A stretch of DNA of 64,000 nucleotides from Brachyspira intermedia PWS/A (GTDB taxonomy: Bacteria > Spirochaetota > Brachyspiria > Brachyspirales > Brachyspiraceae), in NCBI RefSeq assembly GCF_000223215.1, contig NC_017243.1, positions 744,001 to 808,000 of the forward strand, given 5' to 3'. How positions within the stretch are numbered: the stretch's first letter is position 1; the number at the start of each line of letters is the position of its first letter. The translations under genes and the position numbers were made by a program. The notes beneath the pieces are model-generated. The model was not told the origin of the DNA. It worked only from the letters and a program-made list of their open reading frames with translations, and did not search any database. Positions 54,920 to 63,956 of the stretch are shown in pieces.

Positions 54920-56134
54920 ATGACAAATTTTAATGAATATTTTTTAATGGAAGAGAAAGATGTGCTACTTTATGTAAAAAATAAATTAAAATATTTTTCT
55001 CAAAATGATAATATCACTTGCAAAGAGATAGGCGATGGCAATATTAATTATGTATATAGAATAAGTAATGGTAAGGATTCAATAATACTGAAACAGGCAG
55101 GAGTCCATACTCGAAGTAATTCATCAGGAAGAATACTTGATATTAACAGAAATGCAAGGGAGGCAGAGATTTTATCATTTTATGGAAGTATACTACCAGA
55201 TTTAGCACCGAAAATCATTTATATAGATAAAGTTATGAATTTATTTGTAATGGAAGATTTAAAGTCTTTTCTTATACTAAGAGATGCTCTTATGAAGGGA
55301 CAAATATATCATCATTTGCAGGAACAAATAACAGACTTTTTAGTTGAAACTACATTGTCTACAGCAGATTTTTTTATGGATCCGTTTACTAAGAAAGAAA
55401 ATGTTATTAAATACACAAATAAAGAGCTTTGTAAGATAAGCGAAGAGCTTGTATTTAGAGAACCATTTTTTAATGTACTTAAAGAGAATGTATTTTCAGA
55501 ATCATTAAATAAATTTGTTGAGGATAACCTTTATAATAATAAACAGATTCAATTAGAGGCTGCAAAATTAAAGTATGAATTTATGAATAATCCTCAGGCT
55601 TTAATACATGGTGATTTACATACAGGTTCTATATTTGTTGATGATGATTATATAAAGGTTATGGACTGTGAATTTGCCTTTTACGGCCCTATAGGCTATG
55701 ATTTAGGCACTATTATGGCAAATTTTATATTTTCTTATGTGTATCATTTGTATGTTACTAAAGACAGAAATTATACTTCATTCCTTTTCAAGGTTATTGA
55801 TGATATTTTAAGGCTTTTTAAAAATAAATTTATTACTAAGTTTCTGCATGAAAGTAATGATATATCAGCACAAAATGATTATTTTATAGAATATTATTTG
55901 CTTGAAGTATTAAAAACAGGCTTTGGTATATGCGGACTTGAATTGTTAAGAAGAACTACAGGCTGTGCTAGAGTAAAAGAGATAGAATCTGTTACCGATC
56001 CGGATATAAGAAGAAATATAGAATTCACACTTTTGAATATAGGTATTGAATGTTTATCATATAGAGACAGACTTTCTGAAGAAGAAAAGTTTATGAAATT
56101 TGTAGATAATATAATTGATAATATAGACTTATGA
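54920..56134 (+). CDS. mtnK: S-methyl-5-thioribose kinase
   Basis: A 404-residue kinase of the aminoglycoside-phosphotransferase fold, which phosphorylates methylthioribose in methionine salvage. It has EIGDGNINYVYRI and the ATP-binding Lys in SIILKQAGVHTR, the hinge LFVMEDL, the catalytic loop LIHGDLHTGSIFV and the metal-binding VMDCEFAFYGPIGYDLG; the HGDLHTGS and EFAFYGP forms are typical of MtnK. The ATG at 54920 follows TTGATT in a longer frame; the SD is weak (ATGGG). The isomerase-like gene 48 bp downstream supports the assignment. Confidence 0.88.
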   Translation: MTNFNEYFLMEEKDVLLYVKNKLKYFSQNDNITCKEIGDGNINYVYRISNGKDSIILKQAGVHTRSNSSGRILDINRNAREAEILSFYGSILPDLAPKIIYIDKVMNLFVMEDLKSFLILRDALMKGQIYHHLQEQITDFLVETTLSTADFFMDPFTKKENVIKYTNKELCKISEELVFREPFFNVLKENVFSESLNKFVEDNLYNNKQIQLEAAKLKYEFMNNPQALIHGDLHTGSIFVDDDYIKVMDCEFAFYGPIGYDLGTIMANFIFSYVYHLYVTKDRNYTSFLFKVIDDILRLFKNKFITKFLHESNDISAQNDYFIEYYLLEVLKTGFGICGLELLRRTTGCARVKEIESVTDPDIRRNIEFTLLNIGIECLSYRDRLSEEEKFMKFVDNIIDNIDL

Positions 56135-56182
56135 TTTAGTTCATTGCTGTCAAGATAAAAAATAAATATTTTGGAGTTTTTT

Positions 56183-57238
56183 ATGATTAATAGGGTAGAT
56201 AAAGAATTGGCTTTTATGCTTCAATTTGAAAATATAGCTTGGTATGATGACGGATGTGTTAAAATATTGGATAGGAGAGTTTACCCTAATAAAGTGAATT
56301 TTGTAGAATGCAAAACTCATAAAGAAGTTTCAAAAGCTATAGCAGATATGGTGACTCAAAGTGCCGGACCTTATTTGGCAGTTGCTATGGGTATGGCATT
56401 AGCCGGATATGAATCAAGGCATTTGGAAGGAAATGATAGAATAGATTATTTAACCCATGCATGTAATACATTGGCAAATTCAAGACCTACTACAAGCGGA
56501 AGAATGATGTTAATAACTAAATCCTGTTTGGAGGCTGGTACAGAGGCTATAAAATCTAATAAAGACCCTATAGAAGCTATGTTCAATAGAGGTATAGAGC
56601 TTTCCACTAAAAGATATTCAAAAATAAAAAAAATAGCAGAAAATCTAGTATCTATGTATCCTGATAAAGGAACTATACTTACTCAATGTTTTGGTGAGTC
56701 TATAGTAGGATTTATGATACAGGAATTTCAAAAAAAGAATAAAGATATAAAAGTGGTATGTGCTGAAACTAGACCTTATTTTCAAGGAGCAAGGCTTACA
56801 GCAACAGTTGCTTATGATCAGGGAGCAGATGTTACAGTTATTACTGATAATATGGTGGCATATACTATGCAGGAGAAGAAAATAGATGTATTCACCTCTG
56901 CTGCAGATTTAATATGCTTAAATGGGGCTGTAGTTAACAAAATAGGTACTTTTCAAATAGCAATAGTGGCAAAATATTTAGGAATACCATATTTTGTAAC
57001 GGGAGCACCAGATAAAGGTTATCATGGTCTTGAAGATGTTCATTTTGAATTCAGGGATGAAAAACTTGTTACTGAAGCTATGGGGGTAAAAACATCTAAG
57101 GAAGGCGTAAAAGGTTTTTATCCTGCATTTGATTATACGCCTCCTCATTTGGTTAGTGCAGTTGTAACAGATTTAGGTATTTATTCACCTTATGATGTAT
57201 TTAAATATTATATAGGAAATGATGAAGGAGAATATTAA
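56183..57238 (+). CDS. mtnA: S-methyl-5-thioribose-1-phosphate isomerase-like protein
   Basis: A 351-residue member of the eIF2B-alpha/MtnA family. MtnA converts methylthioribose-1-P into methylthioribulose-1-P. The N-terminal RRVYPN region and ANSRPTT segment fit; the catalytic Cys is in GTILTQCFGES, and VITDNMVAYTM plus VNKIGTF match the active site. The usual GADRI reads SAADLI, keeping the catalytic Asp but changing its neighbours, so a variant substrate is possible. GGAG SD seven bases before ATG 56183; 48 bp after mtnK, one operon. Its stop codon abuts the stop of the convergent HD gene. Confidence 0.78.
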   Translation: MINRVDKELAFMLQFENIAWYDDGCVKILDRRVYPNKVNFVECKTHKEVSKAIADMVTQSAGPYLAVAMGMALAGYESRHLEGNDRIDYLTHACNTLANSRPTTSGRMMLITKSCLEAGTEAIKSNKDPIEAMFNRGIELSTKRYSKIKKIAENLVSMYPDKGTILTQCFGESIVGFMIQEFQKKNKDIKVVCAETRPYFQGARLTATVAYDQGADVTVITDNMVAYTMQEKKIDVFTSAADLICLNGAVVNKIGTFQIAIVAKYLGIPYFVTGAPDKGYHGLEDVHFEFRDEKLVTEAMGVKTSKEGVKGFYPAFDYTPPHLVSAVVTDLGIYSPYDVFKYYIGNDEGEY

Positions 57239-58690
57239 TTAATCTCTTAATGGATTTTGTATATTTTCCTTTTTTATATCTATTAAAAAGTCTACAAATA
57301 ATTCAAATAGTATTGGATCTAATTGAGTTTCTTTAACTATATAATTATCATATATCAGTTTTATAGCATCTTCTGTATTCATATCTTTTCTATTATAGCT
57401 TTTTTGCGGCATTACAGTAGTATCAAATAAATCTATTATTTCTAATACTTTAGCAGGAAAAAATGCTAAACTTTGAAGTGTTTGAACATCGTCAGAGCTA
57501 TCTGATATAAGAGATGAAGGATTTAATGATCTATTTTCATTAAATTGTTTGTTTATTATTTCTATTACACCATTTCCATAACCATAATATTCATGGTGCA
57601 TTCCTACAATTAATGATATATTATCATTATAGTTTCTGAAAAGTTTTAAAAATTGATATCCTTTAATAGCATGAGATGTTGATCTTTTAGCATACTCTTT
57701 TGATTTATTAATATTAAGATAGTCTAATTCTTTTATTTTAACAACATCATGCCAAAATGCTCCTGCAGCAAAAGAGGCTATATTTTCTATTGATATTTTT
57801 TTCAGTCCGTTTTTAAATATGTCATTAAATTTTATATTGGTTTTATTTAATTTATATTTTTCAAAAACTTTTTCATAAAAAAATTTATATTTTTTATTGA
57901 AATTAATAATAGTTTTTAAATTTAAATGATTATCTATCTGTTCATTATAATAAAGCATAAATTCTATGAATATTATAAAAACTCTGTTTCCATGTCCTAT
58001 GACATTTCTACATCCAAAATTATCGAATCCGTAAAATAAACTTATATTAGGATATATTTTTTCTACTAATTTAGTAATTGATAATATTAAATCATTTGCT
58101 ACTATTTGAGTATCGTAATATTCTAAATTATCAAAATACATTTGATTCATTTGATCTTTCGATGCATTTACCAAATGAATTAAATTGATTCTTTCTATAA
58201 AAGCTAATTGAGTTATTATATCTAATATATACTGAATAGCTTCGGCATATAATTGTTTATTATAATATTGATTTAATATATCAATATAGTTTTTTATAGA
58301 TATAAATCTTTCTTTAGGTGTTTCTTCTAGAATTATTTCAAGTATTTTATATTCAAATACTTTTGTATTTTCAGAATCAGGCATACAGTCTTTATATACT
58401 TTAAGAAACTGATTTATACTATCAATTTGTTTATACTGATCATTATCATTTTTTTCAATAACTAAATCTACAATTGATTTTGAATTCTTTGCTATATAGA
58501 AATTATCAAAAATGTCACTGTTTATAGAATTTTTATCAAAAAGAATATCTATTTTATAGTTAGGTATTGACAAATATAAGTTATCATTGCTTGTGCATAT
58601 AATTTCCGGAGAATTAAATTTAATGATATCTATATTGTCTTTTATAAAATTTAAATCTATCGATGTATATTTATCTAAATCAATATCCAT
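57239..58690 (-). CDS. HD-GYP-like phosphohydrolase domain protein
   Basis: A 483-residue cytoplasmic protein. An unassigned N-terminal part (about 1-200) precedes a C-terminal HD-type domain: VIGHGNRVFIIF, GAFWHDVVKIKELDY (HD pair), RSTSHAIKGYQFL and HHEYYGYGNGV, with late SLAFFPAKVLEIIDLFDTTV. The arrangement follows HD-GYP phosphodiesterases that break down cyclic di-GMP, but GYP is altered to GYG, and FWHDVVK departs from HDIGK. Activity is therefore uncertain. Convergent with mtnA without any gap, so the terminators must lie inside the neighbours. Confidence 0.75.
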   Translation of the reverse strand: MDIDLDKYTSIDLNFIKDNIDIIKFNSPEIICTSNDNLYLSIPNYKIDILFDKNSINSDIFDNFYIAKNSKSIVDLVIEKNDNDQYKQIDSINQFLKVYKDCMPDSENTKVFEYKILEIILEETPKERFISIKNYIDILNQYYNKQLYAEAIQYILDIITQLAFIERINLIHLVNASKDQMNQMYFDNLEYYDTQIVANDLILSITKLVEKIYPNISLFYGFDNFGCRNVIGHGNRVFIIFIEFMLYYNEQIDNHLNLKTIINFNKKYKFFYEKVFEKYKLNKTNIKFNDIFKNGLKKISIENIASFAAGAFWHDVVKIKELDYLNINKSKEYAKRSTSHAIKGYQFLKLFRNYNDNISLIVGMHHEYYGYGNGVIEIINKQFNENRSLNPSSLISDSSDDVQTLQSLAFFPAKVLEIIDLFDTTVMPQKSYNRKDMNTEDAIKLIYDNYIVKETQLDPILFELFVDFLIDIKKENIQNPLRD

Positions 58691-58825
58691 ATTCAGCCTT
58701 TAAAATTAAACTGATATTGTATTAATAATGATATACCTTTTTTATTTTTATCAATAATTTTAAACTATTAAATTAATTTTTTTTATTTATAATACAAAAT
58801 AAATTTAAAAAATCATTTTAGGGTA

Positions 58826-58853
58826 TTGACAAAATTTATTTATATAGTAGAAT
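58826..58853 (+). promoter_or_regulatory. Promoter of the tRNA-Gln gene
   Basis: TTGACA (58826-58831), 16-bp spacer and TAGAAT (58848-58853), 37 bp before the tRNA. Confidence 0.75.
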
Positions 58854-58890
58854 ATGAAACTCATAGAACTTAAAGTTCATTTATTGATAC

Positions 58891-58962
58891 TGGGGTGTCG
58901 TCAAGCGGTAAGACAATTGGTTTTGGTCCAATTATTCGAGGGTTCGAATCCTTCCACCCCAA
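58891..58962 (+). tRNA. tRNA-Gln (anticodon UUG)
   Basis: A complete cloverleaf of 72 nt. The acceptor TGGGGTG pairs with CACCCCA, the anticodon loop TTTTGGT between ATTGG and CCAAT holds TTG, and GGTTCGAATCC forms the T arm. The 3' CCA is not encoded. It has its own promoter and may read through into prs, which starts 23 bp later. Confidence 0.96.
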
Positions 58963-58985
58963 CTTTTCTCTTATATGGTACTTAA

Positions 58986-59939
58986 ATGGGAATAACAGAC
59001 GAAATATTAATATTAAGTGGTACAGCAAATCCCCAATTGTCAGAAGATGTTGTTAAAAATCTTGGACTCAAATTGGGTAATATGGAAATACGTAAGTTTG
59101 CTGATGGAGAGACTTTTGTTCAGGTAGAGGAAACTGTTAGAAACAAAGATACTTATGTAATACAGCCTACAGGACGTCCTTCCAGCAGTGAAAGTTGGAT
59201 GGAGCTTTACTGCATTATAGATGCTTTGAAAAGAGCTAGTGCTAAAAGAATTACAGCAGTTATTCCATATTATGGTTATTCTAGACAAGATAGAAAGAAT
59301 GAACCTAGAGTGCCTATAACAGCTAAATTAGTTGCTAATCTTTTATCAGAAGCTGGAGCTCATAGAGTTTTAGCTTTAGATTTGCATGCAGCTCAGATAC
59401 AAGGTTTTTTTGATATTCCTGTGGATCATATGCTTTCAAAAAATGTTTTCTTGGATAAAATCAGAAAAGATCTTGATATGTCTAACTCTATTATTGTTTC
59501 TCCTGATATAGGAGGAGTTGGCAGAGCTAGAGCGATAGCTAAACAATTAAATCTTGATATAGCTATAATAGATAAAAGAAGAGACAGAGCTAATGAATGT
59601 GAAGTAATGAATATTATAGGCGATGTTAATGGCAAAGATGCTATTATTATAGACGATATAATAGATACAGGCGGTACTCTTATAAAAAGTATGCAGGCTT
59701 TGAAAAAAGCTGGTATGAGAAGAATATATGTGTTCATAACTCATGCAGTATGTTCTGGCGATGTTTATGAGAGAATTAATGCCAGTGATATAGAAAAGCT
59801 TTATATAACAGATAGCTTAAAAGTGATGAAAGATAGATTAGGCAGTAAAATAGAGGTTCTTTCAGTTGCTCCTGTTATTGCTGATGCTATCAGACATATA
59901 CATATGGAGCTTTCTATAAGTGTTCTATTTGATAAGTAA
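58986..59939 (+). CDS. prs: Ribose-phosphate pyrophosphokinase
   Basis: Makes PRPP for nucleotide, His and Trp synthesis. The 317-residue protein shows ILSGTANPQLSEDVV, RKFADGETFVQVEETVR, VIPYYGYSRQDRK, ALDLHAAQIQGFFDIPVDHM, VVSPDIGGVGRA-like IVSPDIGGVGRARA, and the PRPP loop IIDDIIDTGGTL. All catalytic segments are present. The SD is weak. First gene of prs-rplY-pth-pth, a common bacterial order. Confidence 0.97.
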   Translation: MGITDEILILSGTANPQLSEDVVKNLGLKLGNMEIRKFADGETFVQVEETVRNKDTYVIQPTGRPSSSESWMELYCIIDALKRASAKRITAVIPYYGYSRQDRKNEPRVPITAKLVANLLSEAGAHRVLALDLHAAQIQGFFDIPVDHMLSKNVFLDKIRKDLDMSNSIIVSPDIGGVGRARAIAKQLNLDIAIIDKRRDRANECEVMNIIGDVNGKDAIIIDDIIDTGGTLIKSMQALKKAGMRRIYVFITHAVCSGDVYERINASDIEKLYITDSLKVMKDRLGSKIEVLSVAPVIADAIRHIHMELSISVLFDK

Positions 59940-59956
59940 AATTAAAGGAAAGAAAA

Positions 59957-60547
59957 ATGAGTGAGAATTATACTATTAAAGCTTTGCAAAGAGATACTAA
60001 ATTTAAAAGTGTTGGTCGTAAATTAAGAAATGAAGGTTACGCTTTAGCTACTCTTTATGGTAGAGAAAATCAATACTCTATTGCTGTAGAGTTGAAAGAA
60101 TTTGTTAAAGTTTTTTCTTTAGCAGGTCAGCATGATATAATCACTTTAGATATACAAAATGATAAAACAAGAGAAGTATTGGTTAAAGATTATCAAATAG
60201 ACGGTATCAAAAGAAGTATAAGACATATAGATTTTTACGAAATAGATAGAAATAAAAAAATCAAAACTTATGTTCCTATTCACATTGAAGGTACTCCTGA
60301 AGGTGTTCGCTTAGGCGGAGGTACTTTAGAGCAGGTTGAATACGGTTTGAATATCAAAGCTTTCCCAGGTTCTATACCTAGAGAATTAGTTGTTGATGTT
60401 AGCGAATTAAAAGTAGGTGATAGTTTGCATATTAGCGATATAAAATTCCCAGAAGGTGTTGATCCTGTTGGTGATGCATCTAAAGCTATTGTTACTGTTG
60501 TTACTACTCAAGATGATGACGCTAACAAAGGTGCAGCAGAAGCATAA
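59957..60547 (+). CDS. rplY: 50S ribosomal protein L25 (CTC form)
   Basis: A 196-residue general-stress CTC-type L25 that binds 5S rRNA. The N-terminal L25 domain (about 1-95) has RNEGYALATLYGRENQYSI, KVFSLAGQHDIITLDI and RHIDFYEIDRNKKIKTYVPIH; the C-terminal TL5-type domain has GTPEGVRLGGGTLEQVEY, and IPRELVVDVSELKVGDSLH. The short acidic end is usual. AAAGGAAAG SD, 17 bp after prs. Confidence 0.96.
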   Translation: MSENYTIKALQRDTKFKSVGRKLRNEGYALATLYGRENQYSIAVELKEFVKVFSLAGQHDIITLDIQNDKTREVLVKDYQIDGIKRSIRHIDFYEIDRNKKIKTYVPIHIEGTPEGVRLGGGTLEQVEYGLNIKAFPGSIPRELVVDVSELKVGDSLHISDIKFPEGVDPVGDASKAIVTVVTTQDDDANKGAAEA

Positions 60548-60572
60548 AATATAGTTCTAGGATTACTACTAT

Positions 60573-61163
60573 ATGATGAAATTAGTAATGGGACTAGGCA
60601 ACCCAGGAGAACAATATAAAAATCATAGACATAATGTCGGATATATGATTTTAGACAGAGTTGCTAAGAAACTTAATGTAGAACTTGACATTAAAAAGAA
60701 AAAGACAGTTTTTGGAAAAGGTAAGTCTGGTAAATTAGAGTATTTACTTCTTAAGCCGCAGACTTTTATGAATCTTTCTGGTGAAGCTGCTCTTTATATG
60801 GCAAGTTTTATGAAAATCACTGTTGAAAACATTATAGTTATATATGATGATATGGATATACCTATAGGTGAATTTAGAGTTATCCCTTCAAAAAATGATG
60901 ATTCTGAAGCCGAAGTTGATGATGTTGAAATAGATCATAATGGTATAAAAAGCATAAAAGATTCTTTAAAAAGCTATAATTTTACTAAAATAGGTGTTGG
61001 TATAGGAGCATGTCCTGAAGATGAAGAGAAAGCTGATTTTCTTTTAGCTCCTTTTTCAAAAGATGAAAGAAAAAAAATCAGAGATATATCTGATGATGTT
61101 GTAGATGCTGCTTGTATTGCTTTATTTGAATCTCCTCAGGCTGCTAAAAAGAAATATCCATGA
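60573..61163 (+). CDS. Peptidyl-tRNA hydrolase paralogue with altered lid
   Basis: A 196-residue Pth-like protein. The catalytic set is kept: LVMGLGNPGEQY, NHRHNVGYMI (catalytic His), LKPQTFMNLSGEA, IYDDMDIPIGEFR (Asp) and the HNGIKS segment. The usual KKGGSSGGHNG loop, however, is replaced by PSKNDDSEAEVDDVEIDHNG, adding acidic residues and losing the Gly/Ser-rich lid that guides the tRNA. So activity may be changed, and the canonical paralogue is the next gene (ATGA overlap). Likely product of a tandem duplication. Confidence 0.8.
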   Translation: MMKLVMGLGNPGEQYKNHRHNVGYMILDRVAKKLNVELDIKKKKTVFGKGKSGKLEYLLLKPQTFMNLSGEAALYMASFMKITVENIIVIYDDMDIPIGEFRVIPSKNDDSEAEVDDVEIDHNGIKSIKDSLKSYNFTKIGVGIGACPEDEEKADFLLAPFSKDERKKIRDISDDVVDAACIALFESPQAAKKKYP

Positions 61164-62056
61164 TAACTAAATTAATTATTGGACTAGGAAATCCCGGAGA
61201 TGAGTATAAAAACAATAGACATAATGTAGGTTTTATACTCATTGATAAAATAGCCGAAAATTTTAATATCAATTTTGATAATAATAAAAAGAAATCATTA
61301 TATGCAAGAGCAAAAGAGAAGGATATAGAATATATACTTCTCAAGCCTCAGACTTTCATGAATCTTTCCGGCGAATCTGCAATTTTTATATCAAAATTCT
61401 TTAATATAAAACCAGAAGATATAATAGTTATATATGATGATATGGATATACCTTTTGGTACTTTTAAAATCAAAAAAGGCGGAAGTTCAGGCGGACATAA
61501 TGGTATAAAAAGCCTTATTTCTCATTTACAAAGCGATGATTTTACAAGAATTAGAATAGGTATAGGAAGACCTAGTGCCGGTAAAAAAGTCAATGATTAT
61601 GTGCTTTCCAATTTCAGTAAGAAAGAAAGAGAAGATTTAGATACTGTAATAGCAAATGATATAATAGATGCTGTTAAAATATCTTTATTTGAATCTCCTG
61701 TAATAGCTCAAAATAAATACAATAAAAAAATAGGTAAAGAAAATTCTGATAAAAGTAAAGGTAATAAAAATATGATTAAAATAGTAGCTAGAAATCCTGT
61801 AAGCAGCGAAAATAAATCAAAATTCATTGAAACAGCTAAAGAACTTATTGAAAAAAGCAGAAAAGAAAAAGGTTGTATTTCTTATAATTTATATGAAAGT
61901 GTAGACGGAAAATATCTTACTTTTATAGAAGAATGGAAAGATGAAAAAGCTATAGAAAGTCATAATAATTCAGAACATTTCAAAGCAATAGTTCCTAAAT
62001 TGGGAGAATTAACTTCAGGCGATAAAGATGTTATTTTATACAAAGAAGTAAAATAA
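61160..62056 (+). CDS. pth: Peptidyl-tRNA hydrolase fused to an ABM-type monooxygenase domain
   Basis: A 298-residue protein. Residues 1-190 form a standard Pth: LIIGLGNPGDEY, NNRHNVGFIL with the catalytic His, LKPQTFMNLSGES, IYDDMDIPFGTFK and KKGGSSGGHNGIKS, which rescues peptidyl-tRNAs. After a Lys/Asn/Ser linker, residues 205-298 form an antibiotic-biosynthesis-monooxygenase (YgiN-like) domain: MIKIVARNPVSSENKSKF, KEKGCISYNLYES and YLTFIEEWKDEKAIESHNNSEHF. An internal ATG at 61772 with AAAGG ten bases earlier could also start the ABM part separately. The start overlaps the previous gene by 4 bp. Confidence 0.9.
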   Translation: MITKLIIGLGNPGDEYKNNRHNVGFILIDKIAENFNINFDNNKKKSLYARAKEKDIEYILLKPQTFMNLSGESAIFISKFFNIKPEDIIVIYDDMDIPFGTFKIKKGGSSGGHNGIKSLISHLQSDDFTRIRIGIGRPSAGKKVNDYVLSNFSKKEREDLDTVIANDIIDAVKISLFESPVIAQNKYNKKIGKENSDKSKGNKNMIKIVARNPVSSENKSKFIETAKELIEKSRKEKGCISYNLYESVDGKYLTFIEEWKDEKAIESHNNSEHFKAIVPKLGELTSGDKDVILYKEVK

Positions 62057-62068
62057 TATTTAAATTTT

Positions 62069-63229
62069 TTATTTTATCTTAAATGCTGCAATAGTAAAAT
62101 CATCATCAGGCGACATATATGAAAGATAATCATAAAAATCTTTTTCTATATTACTTATAATATTTTCAGCTTTATTATTCCTATTATTAAATAAAACCTT
62201 TTTAAATCTCTCTATACCATAAAAATCATATTTATTTTTTGATCTTGATGCTTCTGTTACTCCGTCAGTATAAAATATCAATATATCATCTTTTTTTATA
62301 TTTATACTTTCTTCTTCATAATATGCCTGAGGGAAAAGCCCTATTATAGTACCGCCTTTATTGTATTCTTTTATTTGAGAATTTTCTAATACAAGCATAG
62401 GGGTATGTGAGGCATTAGAATATTTTACTACTTTATTTTTTAAATCTATTTCTGCCACTGTCATAGTAAGATAATAGTTTATAGGCAATATTTTAATTAT
62501 ATAATTATTAATATCATATATAAAAGAAGCTGGGGATTTGAATGATGCTGCAAAGTTCCTAAAAACAGTTTTAAACATAGCTGTTATAATAGCAGCCTCA
62601 ACTCCATGTCCGCTAATATCCGAAATTATAAAAAGTATTCTGTCATCATCAAGATATATATAATCAAAAAAATCTCCACCTATAGTTTCAAGAGGTTTAT
62701 ATAATGATGCTGAATTTACTCTATCATTATTAGGCATTTTTTTGGGCATCATATTTTCCTGAAGTTTTCTTGCCTTTTTCATATCTTTTTTATATTGCTT
62801 TTTTATATCATCTAAAACATCATATCTGCCCAATATATAACTGTTTTTTTCTTTCAAATCTTTTATTGCTATTTGATAATCATTTATTATAGTGCTGTTA
62901 ATCTTTGAGAATCTATATATTTTTCCGTCAGATGTTTTTTCTTCTACCTGTTTATAATCTTTAATAATATATAGGTTTATTAGGTTCTTATATAAAATAA
63001 TGCCTGGTATAAAGAATAATATAAATAGTACAAATAAAAGTATAAAAGTAAATTTATTTTCATAATATGATATGCATGCTATATTGAGTAGTAAAAATAG
63101 TATGAGAAATACCATAGAAATAAATTTAAAAAGCATTAAAACACGTTCATTTTTCATATTAATTGTTTGTTTTGTATAAAAATAGCTACTTATTATATAG
63201 ATTATAACAATAAAGATTATAGTTTGCAA
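62069..63229 (-). CDS. SpoIIE-type PP2C serine phosphatase, membrane anchored
   Basis: A 386-residue protein. An N-terminal region with about four hydrophobic segments (1-100) leads into a coiled coil (KKQYKKDMKKARKLQENMMP) and a SpoIIE/RsbU phosphatase domain (about 165-386): ETIGGDFFDYIYLDD, IISDISGHGVEAAIITAMFK, ILIFYTDGVTEA and DDFTIAAFKIK, whose Asp residues bind Mn2+. Such enzymes act in partner-switch regulation of sigma factors or cell processes. The start is uncertain: a TTG at 63229 keeps the first hydrophobic helix, an ATG at 63157 drops it; neither has an SD. Confidence 0.88.
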   Translation of the reverse strand: MQTIIFIVIIYIISSYFYTKQTINMKNERVLMLFKFISMVFLILFLLLNIACISYYENKFTFILLFVLFILFFIPGIILYKNLINLYIIKDYKQVEEKTSDGKIYRFSKINSTIINDYQIAIKDLKEKNSYILGRYDVLDDIKKQYKKDMKKARKLQENMMPKKMPNNDRVNSASLYKPLETIGGDFFDYIYLDDDRILFIISDISGHGVEAAIITAMFKTVFRNFAASFKSPASFIYDINNYIIKILPINYYLTMTVAEIDLKNKVVKYSNASHTPMLVLENSQIKEYNKGGTIIGLFPQAYYEEESINIKKDDILIFYTDGVTEASRSKNKYDFYGIERFKKVLFNNRNNKAENIISNIEKDFYDYLSYMSPDDDFTIAAFKIK

Positions 63230-63383
63230 ATATTTTTAAAAAATAATAAGTATTGATATTGCAAAAATTATACATACTTTATACAATATATGTAATCAGT
63301 AATTATTAAATACTTTAATTTTTACATTTGTTCTCGAGTGCATAATAGCACTTAATTATATATTAAAAAACGGAGGAGTTATT

Positions 63384-63848
63384 ATGATATTAAAACCAAT
63401 AAAAAGCGAATTCAATCAGGATTTTCATGATTCTATTTGGAAAGCAAAAAATTATATAAGGGATCATTATGATGAATTAAAAAAACTTCCTAATGGTAAG
63501 CATTTACTAGACAAAGAAATTTGCGAAGGTGCTTTTATCAATGTTACAGAATATGATAATAAAGATAATCCGCCTTGGGAATCACATTTAAAATATGTTG
63601 ATGTTCAGATAATATTTGAAGGATCTGAAGATTTTATAATAGCAAATACTTCTACATTGAAACCTAAAAGTTATGATGAAGCAAGTGATTATCATGATTG
63701 GGAAGGAGAAGGAACTGTTCGCTTAACTTTATCACAAGGAGAAATTTTAATACTTCTTCCTTATGATGCTCATAGAGTAGGACTTCCTCCAAAATCAGGT
63801 AAAAATCATGTTAAAAAAGCTATAGTTAAAGTTCCTTATAAAGGTTAA
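63384..63848 (+). CDS. YhcH/YjgK/YiaL family (DUF386/TabA-like) protein
   Basis: A 154-residue cupin-like protein. Motifs are GKHLLDKEICEGAFINVTEYD, WESHLKYVDVQIIFEGSEDF, then GEILILLPYDAHRVGLPP and KKAIVKVPY, which supply the His/Glu metal ligands of the family. Relatives (YhcH in the nan operon, TabA, EbgC) are linked to sialic acid and sugar metabolism, and YhcH has been proposed to act on sialic acids. Here it stands alone with a strong GGAGGAG SD; the region upstream contains a short AGTGC...GCACT inverted repeat (63336-63351). About 34 kb separate it from the symporter pair. Confidence 0.85.
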   Translation: MILKPIKSEFNQDFHDSIWKAKNYIRDHYDELKKLPNGKHLLDKEICEGAFINVTEYDNKDNPPWESHLKYVDVQIIFEGSEDFIIANTSTLKPKSYDEASDYHDWEGEGTVRLTLSQGEILILLPYDAHRVGLPPKSGKNHVKKAIVKVPYKG

Positions 63849-63875
63849 TGATTAATAATCAATAATTGAAATATT

Positions 63876-63912
63876 AAAGACTGATGCTTATTTTAAGTGT
63901 CAGTCTTTTTTA
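63876..63912 (+). terminator. Rho-independent terminator
   Basis: AAAGACTGATGCTT pairs with AAGTGTCAGTCTTT (two wobble or mismatched positions) around a 5-nt loop, followed by a T6 run. It ends the YhcH-family gene. Confidence 0.85.
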
Positions 63913-63927
63913 TATGTTAAATTGATA

Positions 63928-63956
63928 TTGACAATAATTAAAATATATTGTATGCT
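63928..63956 (+). promoter_or_regulatory. Promoter for a gene beyond the window
   Basis: TTGACA (63928-63933), 17-bp spacer and TATGCT (63951-63956), pointing out of the window. Confidence 0.6.

Noticed and set aside
59040-59744. Several minus-strand frames inside prs
   Set aside because: Antisense shadows of a conserved gene with no start signals.
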